Part shown: piece after piece, positions 1-11,739 of the stretch
Position numbering within the stretch: the stretch's first letter is position 1
Layout: each line of letters begins with the position of its first letter
From: Epiperipatus broadwayi
Taxonomy: Eukaryota > Onychophora > Udeonychophora > Euonychophora > Peripatidae
NCBI GenBank assembly: GCA_028023455.1
Contig: JAQFVV010013369.1
Location: 62,001-126,000 of the forward strand
Direction: 5' to 3'
DNA: 64,000 nucleotides
Position numbers and translations under genes: made by a program
The notes under the pieces: generated by a model
Seen by the model: only the letters and a program-made list of their open reading frames with translations
Database searches by the model: none
Told to the model about the DNA's origin: nothing

Positions 1-1270
1 AAGATAATCATGTTCTCCTAACCTATGCTGCAAACAATTAGGTTATGTGACAGTTATGGACAAAAATGGAGAAAAAAAGATGAGACCTTCATAGATAATA
101 ATTGAACTGTTCCTTTATTGCCAGTTTATTTTAGTGTCAACGGAGTATTATTCACTAAATCTAGGAAACCCAAAATAGAAGGATGTGTTCCCAATAAGTT
201 TGGGATTAAGCAATCTAAACCTTCTAACTGATCTTCTGGAAAAATCTAGTGGTATCCATCTAAATTATTAAACTTGTATCATCTTACTTTTTCAGCACTT
301 TAATCACCTGGTGATCATATTGAAAACTAGCTTTATTTAGGAGTGGCATTGTCTGGCCATTACAATATAAGTCCAAAAGAAAATAAACCTTACTCCTGTG
401 AATTAAAAAATAAATAAACATTTTTCATTAGCAAATGATGAAGAATAGAACATATATGCATAAACACCAGAAATGATTAAAATTTTCAAATACTTAAATA
501 TCAACGTGCAATCTCTTTATTTGATAGTCTAACATATGTAAAATGGACAATCTATGCAAAGCCTCACATGCCGTCAATGGCCAAATGCCATAAACTATCC
601 TGGGTTTTAAAGGACCTGCCCATGTGGTGATCATTGGTGACTCATACTTACGATGATTCTAGAGAAGAATGGTAGAATTAAGTATTGCTATTACTGTGAT
701 AGATTAGCAAATATGTTTTAACATCCCATCAAGACAACGTTTTTTACAGGTAAGATCTTGCGATTTTTATCAAATGGTAAAAAATTGGGTGCATCTATAA
801 CATTAAGAACTACATGAAATTTAACAATTTGCTCCAAAACTACGTTTATCAGTGTAGAATATAGGGAATATATTATATTGCCAAAAAGTTATCACATTTT
901 AAAAGAAAGTTGCCACAACAATGTCGAAAAAAAAAAAAAAATTTCCTACTGCAAAGGAGGCTTTAGAAATTTTTAAAAGACCAAGGAACCTAAATAAAAA
1001 TATTTTACCCAATGTTAGTGCATTCTTTAGTGTAGATTTTTAGTTGTCATTTCACAAATTTCACGCTAGCTTTCGTAATCTGCGATTGATAAAATGGTAA
1101 TAACAGTAAAACATGTCAAAATACTAAACTAATACTGTATATTTTTGGTAAGAGTTTAAAAATTAGGACTACGGACATATTAACTCTAAAAAAGATGAGT
1201 ATAAACTCAACAAAATATTGAGTTCTCACAATTTGCTATTAATTCTTTGTTAAATCATTGAATCATTCTT
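1..1270. other. No recognisable gene
   Basis: AT-rich sequence, probably intron of the exchanger gene if its 3' exons lie to the left. I looked on the minus strand for alpha-2 repeat motifs and saw none. There is an A14 run near 929. No repeat family seen elsewhere in the window was recognised here. Confidence 0.5.
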
Positions 1271-1339
1271 TTTAAACGATTTGCTCTTGATTCCTTTTTG
1301 CGCAGACTGTAAAAAAAAGTTAATTCTAGAACTATTTGC

Positions 1340-1889
1340 ATTTGTTAAAAAAAACTACTTATATATTTATCTAACTACCTATTTATCTACCCATCTATTT
1401 ATCAATCAATATATAAACCTACTTATCTACCTGTTAATCGATTTATATATCTATATATCATTTTATCTACATAGCTATCTTTTCACATATTTATTTATCT
1501 ATCTACATTACTTATTTATCTATCTATGCATCTATTTATCTATTTTCCTATCTATTTATCGATCCATCCATATATCTATCTCCCTATTTATCTGTCTATA
1601 TATCTGTCTATCTATTTACTTTGTCTATCTATCAATCTATTTATTTATCTCTCTATCTATCTGTTTATCTGTCTGTCTATCTATCAACTCCTGCCTATCT
1701 ATCAATCTACTTATTTATCTGTCAACTTATACACCTACTAATGTCTATGTTTATATATATATATTCCTAGCTCCCTATCTATCTATTTATATACCTACGT
1801 ATCTATCTAGTTAGCTAGCTACCTGCTTGCCTACTGCCCTACTACTTATCTATCTATCTATCTACCTACCTACCTAACTACCTACCTAC

Positions 1890-1985
<96 letters not shown>

Positions 1986-2088
1986 TTATCTATCTATCTA
2001 TCTGTCTATCTACCTACCTAACTACCTATCTACCTACAATATCCATCCATCCATCTATCTATCTCTCTCTCTCTCTATCTATCTATGT
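1340..2088. repeat. ATCT/TATC tetranucleotide microsatellite, 750 bp
   Basis: A long, decayed array of CTAT/ATCT tetramers. The purest block (about 1897-1983) is uninterrupted TATC; the flanks carry T-to-G and C-to-T variants (CTGT, CTAC, TTAT) and short CCAT and CT blocks at the right end (2041-2075). Long open frames across it encode only Tyr/Leu/Ile/Ser/Cys repeats and are artefacts of the tetramer. Confidence 0.95.
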
Positions 2089-2444
2089 GTTGGTGTATAT
2101 AAGGACCATTTTTATGGCAGACTATGTAAATACAGCTATAAAATGTCTCATGTATATGTGTTTGCTTATTATAAAAGTGATAAATGATTTGTCTGGATTT
2201 TACATAACATCATCGTGTAGAGTGGGTATTTAATAACTGTTGTTGTTGCTGGACCTAAAGTTATTGAACCACCCTCAATTCCTGAGATGATGACAGATGA
2301 AATTTTGCCAGTGCTATAATAACAACCAATTGTATATACATAGAAAAACTATATTCTTATGCTCCCTTCCCCCCATCCACACACATAAGATTAATCAAAA
2401 GTCATAGTAAGTTCTTACATAAATTAAAATTAGAATTTTTTTAC

Positions 2445-2838
2445 CTTTGTGGTTTTCAAGTATTCCACCACCATTTTCTAAATCTTTACTTTGAGGCTTA
2501 TCTTCATTTTTTATTTCTTTCAACTCATAAATCCCATTACTCACTGGTTTATTTTGTTCTAATGACATATTTTGCTGATTTGCAATCTGGTTTTTGTCCT
2601 CTTCTTCTTGTAAATTGGCTTGTTTTTTGCAATTTATTTTGGCAACTTTTTCTGTAACCCATTTCTCTGCCTTTGGATTAATGTACATAAATAAGATATA
2701 CACTGCATAAAGAGCCAAGAATACAAGAGCTTCATACCAATGAATTTGTCTATCGTACATCACCAGAATCAATGCAATAATGCTGATCATGTAGAAAAAA
2801 CAGTCTCTACATAAAGACCACCAACTTAAATAGAGAAG
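2445..2838 (-). CDS. NCKX-type exchanger, coding exon 5 (TM helices and start of cytoplasmic loop)
   Basis: Residues 174-304 plus one base. The acceptor is TTTTTTCCAG and the donor CACAAAG|GTAAAA, phase 0 in and phase 1 out. It begins LLYLSWWSLCRDCFFYMISI, the family's W-W-x-L-x-R-D-x-x-F-Y motif, then helices through ALVFLALYAVYILFMYINPK and EKWV. From about residue 227 the chain becomes hydrophilic and rich in Lys, Glu, Asn and Gln, which matches the large intracellular loop that separates the two halves of NCKX proteins. The next exon (end of loop and alpha-2 repeat) lies beyond the left edge; nothing in 1-2444 encodes it on this strand. The donor is weak (GTAAAA), so the exact end of this exon is less certain than its start. 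Confidence 0.93.
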
Positions 2839-3041
2839 CTGGAAAAAATGTTATTTATTAATCTAAAATGAAATTTGTAGTGTATATAATGTAATATACT
2901 ACTAAATGATTGAAGCAAAATTCTGTAGGCGAAGAAAGTTCACCACAATCAAGCAATAAAAATAGCACCAGCGATAGTTATAATGTTATAAGATAAATCT
3001 GAAAGAAGATCTAAAAGTGATATATATCCTATATATTATTC

Positions 3042-3212
3042 AATTAAAAGCCAGTCAACATGTGGACAATCTCATTATCATTAACAATCAACAATTTCAA
3101 ACTGTTGTCAAGGCATCTTTATTGTTAAAAGGAGGTTGCCTTGACAACAGTTTGAAATTGTTGATTGTTAATGATAATGGGATTGTCTAAGTGTTGACTG
3201 GTTTTTAATTAA
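3042..3212. repeat. Palindromic repeat, arms about 65-80 bp
   Basis: The left arm (CCAGTCAACATGTGGACAAT...) is repeated in inverse after a roughly 25-bp spacer containing TTTATTGTTAAAAGG. A diverged single arm occurs at 28205-28255 (GTCAACATTTAAACAAGTCT), so this is a dispersed family. It lies in intron 4 of the exchanger gene. Confidence 0.85.
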
Positions 3213-3572
3213 TTACTTATAAACCCAATTAGTCTTGCACATTATTACAAATAATATGTGTATGTATATTTATAAGGATAGGGTTATATTGCACTAACAA
3301 CCACATAGGGATTAGATTAGTAAGATTATACAATTTAGTCAAGAGAAAAAGTATAAAGTGAAGTATTGAAAGTCATGTATTCGATAAAATAAATAAATAA
3401 ATAAAAGATTGGATATATGTGGGAACATTGGAAGTTAAAGTTAATTTTGTGTAATAATTCAATCCACAAATTACAATTATTTGAAATACAGGCATTCTTT
3501 CAAGCAACCATCAACTATCCACACTATCTCATACTACTGATGCCCATGATCACACACATGTAGAAAAGATAA

Positions 3573-3633
3573 ATAATCACCAATATATATATTTCATGCT
3601 GAACCAGTGACTCATCAGTTGGTTCAGATTATT
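3573..3633 (-). ncRNA. Hammerhead ribozyme, family A (stem II altered)
   Basis: The minus strand reads AATCTGAACCAA, CTGATGA, then a stem II region with CA inserted (GTCACTGGTTCAGCAT), GAAA, TATATATA, TTGGTGATTATT. The catalytic boxes are present and the inner stem I ACCAA/TTGGT is intact. Stem II is weakened, so activity is doubtful. Confidence 0.6.
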
Positions 3634-3642
3634 GTGGGAGAT

Positions 3643-3704
3643 GATAATCTGGACCAACTGATGAGTGCTCATTCAGCACGAAATACAAATATTGGTGAAT
3701 ATTT
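3643..3704 (+). ncRNA. Hammerhead ribozyme, family A (best stem II)
   Basis: CTGATGA at 3658-3664, stem II GTGCT-CATTC-AGCAC with five perfect pairs, GAAA at 3680-3683, then TACAAA and the cleavage triplet AUA with the predicted cut after 3691. Stem I is formed by ACCAA (3653-3657) with TTGGT (3692-3696), a TGG bulge, and ATAATC with GAATAT (one mismatch). All invariant core bases of the hammerhead are present. Stem III lacks a closing loop, as in the minimal hammerheads described in Penelope-like elements, which are thought to work as dimers. Confidence 0.8.
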
Positions 3705-5100
3705 ATCTTTTCTACATATGTGTGGTCATGTGTATAAGTAATATGAGATAGTGTGGATAGTTTAAAGTTGCTTGAAAGTCTGAGTTCAAATCCCCTATTT
3801 AAAATTACAATTATTGTAAAATTGAAAACTGTAATACTAAGAAATATATAATATTTAGAAAATGTGTTTGCTAAATGAAAAAGAAAAAAAAAGCATTCAT
3901 AAAAGAATTGATTTATTTATATTTCAGTTTTTATAAAATTAAAAATATTATTTAAAAATATAAAACAAAATACAATTTCGATTAAGCTATTTGCTTCGAT
4001 AGCCAATTTGGTTAATTAAATGAGTCAGCAACCAAAAACTGTTTGAAGAACAAATTTGTCTTTGTATCTGGTCAACAGGTTAGTTTATTTTTTTTTCAAG
4101 GAAGTACAGACTCTGACATGAGAGAATAGGAAACTCAGACTGGGCATGGATTAAACATGGTAGGATAGAGGACGAATTCATGAGTAATTGGTTCTTTTTG
4201 ATATTTGTTCAATTGCAGTTACAAGAGAATCAGCTGAAGAGGAAATTCAACTATTATCCACAAGTGTTGGAAAATATCAAAATATCAGAAAAAAGCTTCC
4301 CAAGAATTAGCAAGAGTTTTTCAATAAAAAGAACCTTTGACTCATATTTATTGAGGAAAGTAAGCAAAATCGGTTTTGAAAAACTGCAAGTTATGATAAT
4401 TGTTCTTCATTGATGATCATAAGATGTTGACCACTGATTTGAATTATAAAGTGGTTTGCCAAGTTCTAACCTTGGTTGAATCAGCATAACTGTTTAGAAA
4501 TGTCATCATCAGAAAAAAAAGGTGTATATTCTCTTATACAATGGCCTTCTGTCCATCTTACATCATAAAATATGTCCCTGAAATAATAGCCTATTTACTG
4601 ATCAAAGAGCTATAAGAAAATGAAAATCAGCCAAGAGATTAAAATAAAGATGACATAATGAATAAAACTGAGCCTCAAAGAGACAAAATTCATTCCAAAC
4701 TACCGATATGAAAAGATAGCTGTGGAAAACCCAAAATTTGGAAGAGATTTTCTGACCAGAGAGATTTAACTTGTAGAGAAGATAATTATTTTGAGCTTCT
4801 TGCAAAATGTTTGCTCAAAACTGAACTGCACAAGCAAAAGGTAAAATAAAACGAAACAAAGACAAGAAGCAATATGGATATGATTCCACTACAAATCAGT
4901 AAGGCGTAACTTTTATTATGTCTTGGTTAATTCAAATATTTCAAGATGCTAGCATTAACTAATAACACATTAAAAGGCTTGAATACTTTTTGCAATTTTT
5001 TTTCTTTTTTGAATATTTTATAAAATTTGCATTTCCCCCCATACATAATGTATTTTTAATATTTTAATACAAGTAAGTTTTATATACCTGAAGTTTAAAT

Positions 5101-5470
5101 GTGATGTAGGGGATTTGAACACAGACTTTCAAGCTCCCTTCAGCTATTCACGCTATCTCATACAACCAATACACTTGACCACACACATGTAGAAAAGATG
5201 CATAATCATCAATATACGTATTTTGTGCTAAACCAGCACTCATCAGTTGGTCCAGACCATCATCTCCCACACATATATATGATCAGTGCTCAGTTTATAT
5301 TAAGATAACAAATCTTCACACTTCAATGGACAGGCATCAATTTTCTCCACCGTCCAACTCTTCAACCATTTAACCCACTGGAAATTGATGATTGAATTCC
5401 CAAATTCCTCATTAATGCTAATATTATTGTCATGCTCATGTTGATCTTAAATCCACTCTGACCCCTCAAT
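5101..5470 (-). repeat. Family A ribozyme repeat, single copy
   Basis: Runs on the minus strand from GGGGTCAGAGTGGATTTAAG (near 5465) through GCCTGTCCATTGAAGTG and the hammerhead to the tRNA-like end TTCAAATCCCC (near 5108). This is the nearly full-length unit, about 360 bp. Confidence 0.85.
5202..5262 (-). ncRNA. Hammerhead ribozyme, family A, catalytic G12 lost
   Basis: CTGATGA and stem II GTGCT-GGTTT-AGCAC are intact and stem III is the palindrome TACGTA, but GAAA reads AAAA because the CpG at the end of stem II has become CA. G12 is essential for hammerhead catalysis, so this copy should be inactive. Confidence 0.75.
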
Positions 5471-7710
5471 ATTTTTTATGATGAGATTTTAAATAATGTA
5501 AACTTTTTATAATATTTGTTTCTTCTCTTTTGACTAATTTGTAAAATTTACATTTTTTTCCATATATATTATAATGGTCAGGGTGAATCAGAGTTTTACT
5601 GTATCTGCTGTACAAGGGCGCCACCAGGCCTTTCGAACCTGGAAAATTTATATAGTAGGCAGATACGTACTGTTAAGATCTTACTTTGTTTTATATTGAC
5701 CGTTAGCCCATACCACTAGCTCAAGGAGACACAGAGATTTACAATAAATATTTCTTAAGCATTTGAATAAAGAAAAATATTTAAATTCTATATATATATA
5801 TATTTCAAAAATAATAAGCAACTGCCAGGAATAACCCACAAAAAACATTTATTAATGCACATATATAAATATTTAAAATTGAGGAATACATTTATCTTGA
5901 TTTTAATATTAATTTTAATTTTAAATTATTATTTTAGATAGTTCGCACAGATGGACATTTTAACAATATTTTTACTTTGATGTTGAGAATATATAGACTA
6001 CCTAGATTTCTCGGTTAAAAACTTTTCAAACCAATCATTCAATCTCAGACTAAAAGTTTGTAACCAGACCAACGCTTGCTTCCTGATATACGGATGCAAC
6101 CAATGCAATATGAAGATGCTAGCATAAAACCATGCTGTCAGGAATGTGAATCTGCTGTGTGATATTATTTGAAGGACATGATCATCGTCCAATACAGGAA
6201 TGTGCATCTGTCTGGTGAGGGAATCAGGTATATAAAATATTAAGGAGAAGTGCTACATATGGTGGGAGAGCAGAACTTCTGCCGCCTTATGTCCCTATTC
6301 ATAGAGCTAATGGAAATCAATGTCACAGGAAATATGCCTGCGTACATTGCAACGCAATGACTACATCTTTGGGGTCATGCATTTAGTTGGGCACATTGCC
6401 CTGTATGCTAACACACTTCACATTACATTGATACAAACACCCATAAATCTCTCTACAAGAATTGACTCAACTATGAGAAATAGTCTGAAATTAAATCCCC
6501 CTTAAAATAACTATAAACAATTTTAAAAATAAAGTTATTAATTAAAAATTGCTGAGGGAAATTTACAATAAAGTAACCCAATGCCGCTCATCATAAGGTG
6601 CTGCATTGACAACAATAACTTGAAAGATATACCAGTAAATACATTAGACACTCAGCATGAAGTATCATATTTACCAATACATGTATTTCATGCATATAAA
6701 AACCTTAAAAAAAAAAACTAAATGTTAACAAATCTAGGTAGCTATCTACACCCAACTTAAATTTAATACATTTTAATTAGCACACAACAAAAAAATGGAA
6801 ATGATTAATTAAACATATGCATAAAAATTATTATTAATAATTGATTTGGAATTTTCCTTTTTAGATCAGACAAGAGTTCTTATTTTTAGTTACTAATTGC
6901 AAATTTGAAAAAGTTCATATTAGATAAACACAAGAGTTCATACTTTATGGATTCTGAAAATTTAGACGTCCATCTTTGTGATCATTTCCATAGATTGTTT
7001 GTCCTTCTTGAAATGAAGCCACTGCTTGCCATTTCTTTTGTCAAGAATTGTCATCGGGAGGCCTCAACTGGTTGTCAGGAAATTAAATCTATTGCAAAAC
7101 TCCTACATTGTGGAGTCTGCAATACCACTACAGTTCATATATAAATTAATTGTCAGCTTTAAGACAACAACAACTCATGAATTCAATTATTTTGGCTTTT
7201 ATATTTTTATAAGCCTCTTATCAGCATTTTCATGGATTGATCGAACAAGATGTCAGCGATTCTAATGTTCCATTTTCAGTCTATGCTATGGCTTTGTGCT
7301 TGCATTGGTCAATCTAATTTTTTTCCTCTTATCTGACCTTTTAATTATTTAAGTGCTCCAAGGGCTAGTGTGCTTTGCATTTAATTAATAAAACAATCAT
7401 TTCCATTTTAAGATTAAAACATGATTTTTTTAAAAAAAAATTGAATCTAATTAACATTTTCCCTTTCATTGCTTTTAAACAAAAATATTAATCTTTATCT
7501 TAAGATCTATTTTTTTCTACAAAAAGTACTTTTAAATACTTTTTTTTTCTTAAAATAGTTTTAAAGTTTTCTATCTGTGCGATATATACATGTTAACATA
7601 ACTCAATTATTTTTTTTTCAGTTTTTAATAAAATATTTTTTATTTGAGATTTATTTTCCCCTTTATTTTAATTTTAAAATAATGTAACGGCATATGTTAC
7701 AATATATATA

Positions 7711-8125
7711 TAATATTTTGATACTTATATATTTTCTGACTGATCACTTCTTGTCAAACATTTTGTTGTAAGTTATAAAAATAATTATACAATTTCCAAC
7801 TGCCAATAAAAAAAAACATTTGTTTATTTTTGTTTTTATTTTGTTTTAATTATAATATTTTTATTTAACTCTAACTCTAATTTCTAACCCTAATCCCTAA
7901 TCCTAACCTAACCCCTAATCTAACCCTTTTGAAGACATTTTTCTTTTTTAAAATAAGAATAATAAAAAAGTGTAAATATTACAATAAAAACAAAAATAAA
8001 CAAATATTTTTTCTTTTATTGCCAGTTGTAGGCCCTTGAAACTGTATAATTAATTTTGTAATTTAAAACAAAATGGCTGACAAGAAATGACAGGATGGAA
8101 CATATATAAGTACCAATATTTTTAT
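7711..8125. repeat. Palindrome centred on telomere-like CCTAA repeats
   Basis: The left arm (CTTCTTGTCAAACATTTTGT through ACTGCCAATAAAAA and TTTGTTTATTTTTGTTTTTA) is mirrored by the right arm (AAAAACAAAAATAAACAAAT, TTTTATTGCCAGT, ACAAAATGGCTGACAAGAAA). The roughly 60-bp centre, 7867-7927, is a degenerate CCTAAC/CCCTAA array. Confidence 0.8.
7867..7927. repeat. Degenerate telomere-like repeat (CCTAA/CCCTAA)n
   Basis: CTAACTCTAACTCTAATTTC, CTAACCCTAATCCCTAATCC and TAACCTAACCCCTAATCTAA follow one another. Units of 5-7 bp match the C-rich strand of TTAGG/TTAGGG telomeres. An interstitial array inside a transposon-like palindrome is the simplest reading. Confidence 0.7.
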
Positions 8126-8129
8126 TATT

Positions 8130-9340
8130 AGGAAATAGTTATCAATGTAAATATTATTTTATAACATGTGTATAAAATTATTAGTTTCATACAATATGTA
8201 TGTATATCTTTAAAGTGGTTAAAGAAAAAGGGATTAAGAAAAGCCTTAAACCTAGACAGAGATGTAGGTGACATACTGTATTGGAGTGTGTATTTAAAGA
8301 TATATCCACGTATAAAATTAACAATATATTTGGTATATAATGAAACTGATTTGGATACACTTTTTTGTTAATTCATTAAATTGATATCTTAAAATCAAAG
8401 ACCAGTAGTTATATTCATTTTTTAAATCCAGTTCTGAAATTGATTACACACATAAATTTGATCATGTAAGTTTATTTATATATGTGATAGTTGGTCATTT
8501 AATGTATAAAAAAGAATTACAAGTAAGTTGTGCTAAACCATGGGTAAATTATTATAATAGAGCAATTGTTTAAGAAATAATAAGGTTCGACACATCAGTT
8601 CTTTTACTCTAGATGTGGCACCAGAAAGTATAGAAGTATTCTTACTCTCATTAACTAATAAAGCTGAATTTATGTTAGCCATATATTATCTTTATGATTA
8701 TTCCAAATGAAGAAAAGAGTATGATTATGGTTGGAGCATATTATTAGTTCTTTAAAATTACTATATTGAGATCATATTTTAAGTCATCAGACTAGATAAA
8801 CCAATGATAATACTTGGTTCTGATAATGATTTGGATAATGATCACTCTAATGCTAGTGCAATAGAATGTTGGTTATGAGTATCATTGATTCTTTAATTTA
8901 GCAGTTAATCATCTAGTACAGCATATGACCAACATCATCATCAGTGTTGCTGTACTCATTATGAATATATTGTCCTATCCAGTAACATGTATCATGAAAT
9001 GAAATATGTCTTTTACAAATTTCAGCAGTGCTAAATTACTTAGAGAAGTTTCTTATCCAATAATATCATTGAGAGCATATTAAAAACAGATTGAATCCAC
9101 GTAATACTTATGTTTCACAAAGTAAACCATGAGATCAACAGTTGTGACAAAATAAGCACATGTTCTACACAACAAACACATCCACAATGTCTACTTTAAA
9201 ATTGGGGAAGATTGTAAATTCAACATCATATTATAACACCTGGGTCAGGTGATATATTATTGGGTTTTATACCAATCCTGGCCAAAGAATAAAAAAGCTT
9301 ATAGTTATTAAAAAACGAACTTCATCATAATATATAGATA
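8130..9340. other. Intron 4, no recognisable element
   Basis: AT-rich, with scattered short open frames and no family resemblance that I could support. The stretch 8570-9240 looks like decayed coding sequence in places, but no motif could be named. Confidence 0.4.
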
Positions 9341-9620
9341 CTGAAATGGTTTTAGATCTATATAACTATACAAGCAAATTAGATTAGATTGAAAACATTA
9401 ACATGTTTTCAATTTGGTCTGGTAATTTGATAATAAAACAAAAATAAACAAAATATGACTTCTAGTGAAAAAGTGCATTAGATTCAAAAGATCTAGGGCC
9501 ATTGTTCCTAGATCCAAAAGTTTCTCACTGATAAAAGCTGTAGGCTAGAAACTAATCTGGAGATTATAAAATAGAACAGCACTGGGGATAGGGATGTATA
9601 AAGCACTACCATTTGGTATT
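9340..9620 (+). repeat. Family B ribozyme repeat, decayed copy
   Basis: Matches the right half of the 22.3 kb palindrome: GATCTATATAACTATACAAGC, then the ribozyme region at 9510-9575, where CTGATGA has become CTGATAA and stem II is disrupted (AAGCTGTAGGCTA), followed by GAAACTAATCTGGAG. No active ribozyme is expected. Confidence 0.65.
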
Positions 9621-10081
9621 TATTGATTCCTAAATTCTTCGCTAGATGGCATAAATTACAGTGAGAAAGATTTGCTATTAAAAACTTCAGTATTCATTCA
9701 CAAAATATAGTTGAAATTGTAAGATAGAATGTATACAGCTTTGTTGTTGGAGTGTTTGCTATACAGATCATGTTCAATATATTAATGCAACTGATCTGAT
9801 GGTTTATCCTATTAAAACATCTACAATGTGAGAATTTCATCTCTTTATGTATTATTATTGCTCTAAGTAATAGCAAACTGCTTTGAATTACTGAATACTG
9901 TTGAAATGATGGGGAAAATCTGTCTTTTGATCATATTATGACAGAGTGTATATCTGTCCAGATGAGAGTATAGATCGTTTTATTTTTTAAAAAATGTACT
10001 CAAAAGTGGATAAAGATCAAATATTCATATATAATAAATTTACTGATATTAACACATATATTATCTAATAATATATTTTTT

Positions 10082-10165
10082 TCTCATGTGTTATAGCACC
10101 AGCCGGGAAGTGAACCTGCTAACCCGGGACAACTGCTGACCTCTCGACCACCAATGCTTAATCGG
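10082..10165 (-). mobile_element. tRNA-Gly-like SINE (family D), minus copy
   Basis: The minus strand reads AAGCATTGGTGGTCGAGAGG (A-box region), then GTTCACTTCCCGGCTGGTGC (B-box region) and TATAACA. It is the same unit as at 21474, 41040 and 55781. The anticodon loop region is degraded. Confidence 0.75.
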
Positions 10166-10312
10166 TATTGTATTTTTAGCCACGACCACTGCTTGATAGC
10201 ATTACATACAGTTTAAACACATAAATATACAGTTATCCGGCCTTTTTAAAATGTTGATTTGGCTAAAAACATCACCATCAAGAGAGTGTTATTGGCTGAA
10301 AATACAATACCA
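10155..10312. repeat. Imperfect palindrome next to SINE
   Basis: GGTATTGTATTTTTAGCC near 10162 is mirrored by GGCTGAAAATACAATACC near 10290. Internal parts are only weakly complementary. Confidence 0.55.
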
Positions 10313-10319
10313 AATAATC

Positions 10320-10970
10320 ATAAAACTAATACTTATCTCTAATTCCTATCTTAGGGAATAATGCTCAAGCACGGGTAAACATGCACTTTACGATATAAAT
10401 TGGATACTAGCATATTACTACTTATATATTAACAGAATATTTAAATGACCATAAACTAATAATAATCTCTGATTCCCAACTTATAGATAATGTGCTTTTG
10501 TCTTTCTACCTTATAGTAAAGATGTTTTTGCTCTGCCAGAGCGTGAAAGCAATTGAGAATTATTTTTGTGCAAATAAACACAAGTTTGAATAATTGTATT
10601 ATAAACATCTAGTTATAATGATCTTAAATCTTAATAAGTTTTGGTTTAACAAGCTTTAAAAAATTGTTTCAGAATGTGCTACTGTGTTTTTTCGTCAAAG
10701 ATTTATATTTTATAAAATATAAAAAATCAAACTAAAAAATGTGCATAGGTAATTAGTACCAGTGACCAGGGAGACAATGGTTTGTTATCAAGAATGTTGT
10801 AGAAAAAGAAAGATACTAAGAGAATAATTTTTGCTATACACTTTGGAACAATTTTATTTTAAGAACATTTCGTTTCTAAAATCTGAAATCAAAACATCTG
10901 TTCATGGCATTAAAAATCTTCAATTTGCTAAACTTTAAAAAAGATTTGCCAAAAAACTCAGTTCTTCATT
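10320..10970. other. Intron 4, no recognisable element
   Basis: AT-rich, no supported gene or repeat family. TTATCTCTAATTCC near 10335 and TAATCTCTGATTCC near 10470 suggest a short, old tandem duplication. Confidence 0.4.
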
Positions 10971-11305
10971 TCCATGAATAACAATCGTCTATCAATATTA
11001 GATCTTAATTTTAAGGAATCTGTATTAAAAGATATATATGAAATGGATACTTTTATATTAAAAGAAAGTAAATGTCAAGTCAGCCCCCCCCCCGACATGT
11101 CAAGTCTCTTTATCACTATGACAAACCACAGAGAGTTCATGACCAGAAGTGTCAGAATGGGGTCACAATTCATGAATCTTGAGCTCAGAATCTACTGCGA
11201 CCAATGCAACAAACCCAGCTGTGAACTAATGCAAAATAGGCTATTTTCACAAAGCCAATTTTATGTTATTACTATTTTAATTAATAAAAATCAAAAGGAG
11301 CTTAC

Positions 11306-11392
11306 CGTCTGTGCAAATAACCCGCAACAGCTCACCACAAACATAACATTAAACACCGCGGAACCTATAACCGCTCCGATTCCGATGTCACT
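11306..11392 (-). CDS. NCKX-type exchanger, coding exon 4 (alpha-1 repeat, second part)
   Basis: Residues 145-173, 29 complete codons. The acceptor is TATTACAG and the donor CAGACG|GTAAGC, phase 0 on both sides. It encodes SDIGIGAVIGSAVFNVMFVV then SCCGLFAQT. DIG-x-G-x-x-x-GSAVFN is the second half of the alpha-1 repeat, with Asn159 in the position of the family's conserved SAVFN asparagine. The exon is only 87 bp and was found by searching for the missing block between exons 3 and 5; it fits both neighbours in phase. It is more GC-rich than its surroundings. A Penelope-like endonuclease fragment begins about 590 bp away in the same intron. Confidence 0.95.
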
Positions 11393-11739
11393 CTGTAATA
11401 AAGAATAGAATAAAATTAATTAATAAAATAGTTATTCTTTTGGAAAGTATAATGCAATCACACACAAAAAAAACTTAGTAAGGGGGTGGGAAATATGAAA
11501 AATTAGCATTTTAATTTTAAAAAAAAATCAAAATACTATGCCATATTAATAAATTTTGTAAAATGTACACTTAAGTTTAAAAACAATATATAACTATACA
11601 GTTTAAGTTGTATAGTTCAACTTAGCGTTTGAATTTATTTTCGCAATAACATACTTGATATAAAAACATTAAGTAGCAACGAGACAAAGACATTTGTTAT
11701 CAAGTTGTAGTTTCATTAATTTTTTGAAAAAGAATGATC

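Larger units (their letters stand above)
3497..3801. repeat. Family A ribozyme repeat, head-to-head palindrome
   Basis: Two inverted family A copies meet at about 3637. Each arm carries, from outside to centre, the tRNA-like end (CTGAGTTCAAATCCCC on the right arm, B-box type), TATGAGATAGTGTGG (A-box type), and the hammerhead domain. The part of family A beyond the ribozyme (the GCCTGTCCATTAAAG segment) is absent, so both arms stop at nearly the same point. Confidence 0.88.

Noticed and set aside
1281-1814. A 177-residue open frame rich in Tyr, Leu, Ile and Ser
   Set aside because: It is a translation of the ATCT microsatellite; any frame through TATC repeats stays open.
2041-2075. A CRISPR-like or satellite array at the end of the microsatellite
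   Set aside because: Only short CCAT and CT runs; no spaced repeats, and the DNA is eukaryotic.
1-2444. A further exchanger exon (alpha-2 repeat)
   Set aside because: No G-x-S-x-P-D or SNIFD-type block was found on the minus strand; the gene must continue beyond the window.
5998-6207. Minus-strand 69-residue frame with several Trp and a hydrophobic stretch
   Set aside because: Exchanger exons 4 and 5 join directly in phase without it, and no family could be recognised. Left out, but it is the least repetitive of the rejected frames.
10974-11408. A plus-strand 144-residue frame
   Set aside because: It is antisense to exchanger exon 4, which has splice sites and family motifs; the plus frame has none.
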